Below, one piece after another: positions 4,821-7,064 of a stretch of DNA of 7,064 nucleotides. The stretch's first letter is position 1, and every line of letters begins with the position of its first letter. Source of the DNA: Candidatus Brocadiaceae bacterium (GTDB lineage Bacteria > Planctomycetota > Brocadiia > SM23-32); assembly GCA_003567495.1 (NCBI GenBank), contig PWZK01000334.1, forward strand, positions 1 to 7,064, in the 5' to 3' direction. Position numbers and translations under genes: made by a program. The notes below the pieces were generated by a model. That model searched no databases and had not been told where the DNA came from. It worked only from the letters and a program-made list of their open reading frames with translations.

Positions 4821-6386
4821 TTACTCACATATTATATCGAATTCCAGAGCCTGTTCGAAATGAGAAATTTCGTTCGTTTTTCTGGATCGCACCCATCTTA
4901 CATTGTTGAGGCGATTCATGATGCGCGGATCGTTCTCGATGGCGGCGATGAGATCCCTTACTATTTTCGCTCCCGCTGCGTCCGAATCGTTTGCGTATCC
5001 GCTTATTCTGACCGTATCTTCCGCTCTCCCAGTGAAGGAAACTACAATCAAATCCCGCGAGACATGTTGTTGTATCGTCTGAAGCTTTCTGTTCCATTCC
5101 CACCGCCTCTGATACAGGGCCGTCATGCTCTCCAGTGTTTTTATGTTCTCGACGACTTCTCTGTCAAGGCGGTGCTCGGCCGGTTCGGGGATGCTTTGAT
5201 TTTTAACGCGTTCGATCCGGCTTTCCAGCATTTCAGCTTCTTTGTCCATCGTGCTTAAAAAAATCGCCGCCAGCCCGATGGTCAGCGCGTATGTAAAGAA
5301 AAGTCCCAGCAACAGCGGAAGAGAGAACTTCTCGGCGGTTGTCGGCGGTTTTTCGACGCGATCGCGGATGAGGTTGAATTCACCCTCTTCTTTGCGATCT
5401 CCGGTCAACGCGCAACCCAGTGCTACGGCATATTCCGACATTTCCACTTCATCACCGGGTTGCTCACATTCTATCTCAAGTCCGGCCAGTGGGTTAAAGA
5501 TTTTAACCGACAGGCCGAATCTGGATTCGAACATCTCGCTGAGCCCGGGCGCGCGGCAGCCGCCGCCGGCCAGGAAAATGCTGTTATCGCCCTGATCTCG
5601 CGTCCGGTGTTTGAGCCCGATAGTCATCGATATTTGCTGCAGGAGAGGTCTCAACGCCCTCTCCACGCTATCGGTAACCCTGGTTTCCGGTTCTGCGGTA
5701 TGGGTTTTTATATTTTCCGCTTCGTCAAACCCCGTATGGAATTCCTTCATGAGGCTTTTATTTATATCGTTGCCCCCGAAAGGAACGTCACGCAGCACGG
5801 CAATCCGGCCGTCCTCAAGCATGACAATGCTGGTTGTAGCGGCGCCGATATTGACCAGGATAACACGCCTGTCGCCTTCCTGCTCCTGTTTGCCACGTTC
5901 TGCGGCGGCCTGAAATGCGGTGGCGAGGGCAAGCGAATTGACGCTTATTCCGGCCGTGTAAAGTTCCGCTTCTTTCAAGCGTGCGACACGTTTGTTGCAG
6001 AGCCCTTTCGGTGCGGCGATAAACATTACCTTACAGCCGCCGTCTTCGAGCGTTTCCACGACACGGTAATCGAAGTCCATTGTTTCCCAGTCGTGAAAAA
6101 AAAGCTCTTCGGCTTCGAGTCGCACCGCGCCATCCAGCTCTGACTCTTCCATTTCCGGAAAATCCTTCAGGTGTGTAATTACCGATGTCCCGCCGACACT
6201 TGCCCAGGCGGCTTTCCCCCCCGCACCCATGGATGCCACGGCGCGGGTCAGAACGTCGCGGATATCGTCGTCGTGTTCCGCCGGGTCGGCCGGCCCCGGA
6301 TAGGGCCTTTTTTTCAGATTCAGAATCCTGCCGCCCTGAAGCTCAACGATTTTTACCGAACTGCGTCCGATGTCTATACCAAGCAT
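4821..6386 (-). CDS. pilM: PilM-PilN fusion protein (GspL-like layout)
   Basis: One 521-aa chain joins two normally separate alignment proteins. Residues 1-328 are PilM: an actin-like ATPase fold with the first phosphate loop LGIDIGRSSVKIVEL, a second DIG-like loop VNIGAATTSIVMLEDG (178-193) and FLAGGGCRAPGLSEMF (271-286). Residues 355-378 form a membrane helix, followed by a coiled coil (about 380-425) and a ferredoxin-like PilN domain (about 430-521). At the junction, FNLIRDR (337-343) resembles the NLLPWR-type peptide by which PilN normally docks onto PilM. The same cytoplasmic-membrane-periplasmic layout occurs in GspL of type II secretion, but the head is clearly PilM-like. The frame is unbroken across the junction. 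The ATG at 6386 has GAGG (6395-6398) 8 bases upstream. It is the first gene behind the promoter at 6453-6482. Confidence 0.92.
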   Translation of the reverse strand: MLGIDIGRSSVKIVELQGGRILNLKKRPYPGPADPAEHDDDIRDVLTRAVASMGAGGKAAWASVGGTSVITHLKDFPEMEESELDGAVRLEAEELFFHDWETMDFDYRVVETLEDGGCKVMFIAAPKGLCNKRVARLKEAELYTAGISVNSLALATAFQAAAERGKQEQEGDRRVILVNIGAATTSIVMLEDGRIAVLRDVPFGGNDINKSLMKEFHTGFDEAENIKTHTAEPETRVTDSVERALRPLLQQISMTIGLKHRTRDQGDNSIFLAGGGCRAPGLSEMFESRFGLSVKIFNPLAGLEIECEQPGDEVEMSEYAVALGCALTGDRKEEGEFNLIRDRVEKPPTTAEKFSLPLLLGLFFTYALTIGLAAIFLSTMDKEAEMLESRIERVKNQSIPEPAEHRLDREVVENIKTLESMTALYQRRWEWNRKLQTIQQHVSRDLIVVSFTGRAEDTVRISGYANDSDAAGAKIVRDLIAAIENDPRIMNRLNNVRWVRSRKTNEISHFEQALEFDIICE

Positions 6387-6452
6387 TTCCAGGGCCTCGT
6401 TTCGGGAGTTGTTCCGTAACTTTCACGTATATATTCAGTGAACCTACGCATA

Positions 6453-6482
6453 AGTATAGCACACGCAAAGTGGTAATGTCAA
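6453..6482 (-). promoter_or_regulatory. Sigma70-type promoter of the PilM-PilN/PilO/secretin operon
   Basis: On the minus strand, consensus -35 TTGACA (6477-6482), an 18-base spacer and -10 TATACT (6453-6458) with an extended TGC directly upstream. The predicted start is near 6446, leaving a leader of about 60 bases before the ATG at 6386. It is the best promoter I found in the window, and its -10 neighbourhood matches the promoter at 581-609, so the operon and the left pilin are probably both constitutive sigma70 transcripts. Confidence 0.75.
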
Positions 6483-6539
6483 GAGGAACTAAGCCTGCGC
6501 GTATTGCATGCGGGCGTTTCAAACCGATCTGGATCTGTA

Positions 6540-6612
6540 GGGGCGAAAAATCTTTCGCCCAAACGTTAAAACGTCCCCTGAATGCCTGAAAAGTGCGAAA
6601 AATGTTTCGCCC
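6540..6612. repeat. Paired GCGAAA hairpin element
   Basis: GCGAAAAATCTTTCGCCC (6543-6560) and GCGAAAAATGTTTCGCCC (6595-6612) differ by one base in 18, separated by 34 bases. Each is itself a hairpin (GGGCGAAA/TTTCGCCC, 8 bp, at 6541-6560; GCGAAA/TTTCGC, 6 bp, at 6595-6610). The element begins GTAGGGGC and ends GCCCCTGC, so the two copies also form an overall inverted repeat. It resembles dispersed GTAGGGGCG-type intergenic repeats; CCCCTAC, part of the same end, also occurs near 530. Confidence 0.6.
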
Positions 6613-6682
6613 CTGCGAGTATATGCGCGAATAGACGAGGTTCACTGAGAACTTGAGCCAGACCCATAAATACCACTCCCGC

Positions 6683-6750
6683 TGCAGGGCGCTCAAAGTC
6701 CGAAGCGTCCATACAGTCCACCTCCTTCATTCCGTCCACAGTGCCCTGCA
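6683..6750. repeat. 9-nt tandem array (GTCC-N5) inside an inverted repeat
   Basis: Five in-phase 9-mers fill 6698-6742: GTCCGAAGC, GTCCATACA, GTCCACCTC, CTTCATTCC, GTCCACAGT. They are framed by TGCAGGGC (6683-6690) and its exact complement GCCCTGCA (6743-6750), which begins directly after the last unit. It starts 2 bases downstream of the pilC-like stop codon. The array would fold into a long-loop hairpin in the 3' end of that mRNA. There is no T-run, so it is not a standard terminator. Confidence 0.65.
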
Positions 6751-6752
6751 AC

Positions 6753-7064
6753 CTACCCGATCGCCGTAGCAAGCTGGAATATGGGCAGGTATACCGCCAG
6801 TATTACAATGGCAACCACCACGCCCAGCAGCGAGAGCAACACGGGTTCCAGCAGCGCCATGAGTGAGTCTATACTTACGGCAGCCTCCCTTGTATAGTGC
6901 TGTGCCACGCGTTCGAGCATATCGCCCAGGTTCCCGGTAGCCTCGCCGGCCGCAGTCATTCTGTTCAGCATTTGTGGAAAATATTGGCGTCCAAGCATCT
7001 CTTCGGAGAGGGTAGAGCCGCGCACTATATTATCTCTTATCTCCAGAAGGTTTTTCTGAAACAC
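6753..7064 (-). CDS. pilC: PilC/GspF family platform protein, C-terminal part (5' beyond window)
   Basis: Polytopic inner-membrane platform protein on which pilins are assembled. Only the last 103 codons and stop are present; the first codon in view, GTG, is probably internal. The visible part is the second GspF domain: FPQMLNRMTAAGEATGNL and MLERVAQHYTREA, followed by EPVLLSLLGVVVAIVILAVYLPIF as the last membrane helix and a short tail ending AIG. The GEATG segment and the EPV before the helix are typical of the family, whose full length is around 400 aa. It lies upstream of the PilM-PilN gene on the same strand but is separated by 366 bases carrying a new promoter, so it probably belongs to the preceding transcription unit. 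GspF is an equally valid name; the PilM/N/O context favours pilC. Confidence 0.92.
   Translation of the reverse strand: MFQKNLLEIRDNIVRGSTLSEEMLGRQYFPQMLNRMTAAGEATGNLGDMLERVAQHYTREAAVSIDSLMALLEPVLLSLLGVVVAIVILAVYLPIFQLATAIG

Larger units (their letters stand above)
6435..6648. repeat. 11-bp inverted repeat bracketing the promoter and hairpin element
   Basis: TCAGTGAACCT (6435-6445) and its exact complement AGGTTCACTGA (6638-6648) lie 192 bases apart. The left copy falls at the predicted transcription start of the operon. The core AGTGAACCT occurs again at 442-450 in the leader of the left pilin, in the same orientation as the 6437-6445 copy. It could be ends of an inserted element or a shared regulatory site. 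Confidence 0.45.
6387..6752. other. 366-base intergenic region between the pilC-like gene and the PilM-PilN gene, without a supported gene
   Basis: It contains the predicted operon leader (about 6387-6446), the promoter (6453-6482), a paired GCGAAA hairpin element (6540-6612), an 11-bp inverted-repeat pair (6435-6445 and 6638-6648) and a 9-nt array in an inverted repeat (6683-6750). A minus-strand frame starting at 6712 (MDASDFER) has AAGGAGG at a good distance, but that RBS-like sequence is a product of the 9-nt array and the frame runs through repeats, so I do not call it a gene. Confidence 0.6.

Noticed and set aside
5460..6143. A 227-codon open frame on the plus strand
   Set aside because: Antisense to the PilM part of the fusion gene, without family-like sequence; treated as a shadow frame.
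6543..6612. Two 18-base repeats with a 34-base spacer resembling a minimal CRISPR
   Set aside because: Only two repeats, each a tight palindrome with overall inverted symmetry, and no cas gene in view; fits a hairpin repeat element better.
6566..6712. Small minus-strand gene starting at ATG 6710-6712 behind a perfect AAGGAGG (6721-6727)
   Set aside because: The RBS-like bases arise inside the 9-nt array, and the frame reads through the inverted-repeat arm and the GCGAAA hairpin element to end at 6566. The product has no recognisable features. Left as a note for comparison with relatives.

Overview
The window reads as one bacterial type IV pilus / type II secretion-like assembly locus, with every recognisable gene on the minus strand. 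Gram-negative cell architecture is implied by an outer-membrane secretin and by inner-membrane alignment proteins of the PilM/N/O/P kind. I cannot assign a phylum with confidence. The fused PilM-PilN, the InlB-type repeats on the secretin and the short dispersed repeats between genes would fit an environmental lineage such as Planctomycetota, Omnitrophota or related groups, but that is a guess.

In transcription order (right to left): the 3' end of a PilC/GspF platform protein (6753-7064, cut by the window edge); a 366-base gap (6387-6752) holding a 9-nt tandem array inside an inverted repeat, a paired GCGAAA hairpin element and a strong sigma70-type promoter; then an operon of a PilM-PilN fusion (4821-6386), a PilO-like protein (4232-4789), a PilP/GspC-like protein (3678-4202), a PilQ/GspD secretin with three extra C-terminal InlB-B-type repeats (1447-3681), and a small pilin-like protein (1019-1450). 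Junctions are tight: 4-base overlaps at 3678-3681 and 1447-1450, and spacers of about 30 bases elsewhere. After a 700-base gap (319-1018) comes a second, paralogous pilin (1-318, cut by the left edge) that appears to have its own promoter.

The genes fit one machine. The PilM-PilN fusion (cytoplasmic actin-like domain, membrane anchor, periplasmic domain; the same overall layout as GspL), PilO and the PilP-like protein form the inner-membrane alignment complex. PilC/GspF is the platform on which pilins polymerise. The secretin is the outer-membrane gate, and the two class III signal-peptide proteins are fibre subunits, probably the major pilin on the left (keeps Pro22) and a minor pilin in the operon (lost Pro22). 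ATPases and the prepilin peptidase are not in the window.

The least ordinary items are the InlB-type tail on the secretin, the PilM-PilN fusion with the PilN peptide motif kept at the junction, the absence of glycine at -1 in both prepilins, and a family of 9-nt-period arrays (GTCC-N5) found in both intergenic gaps.
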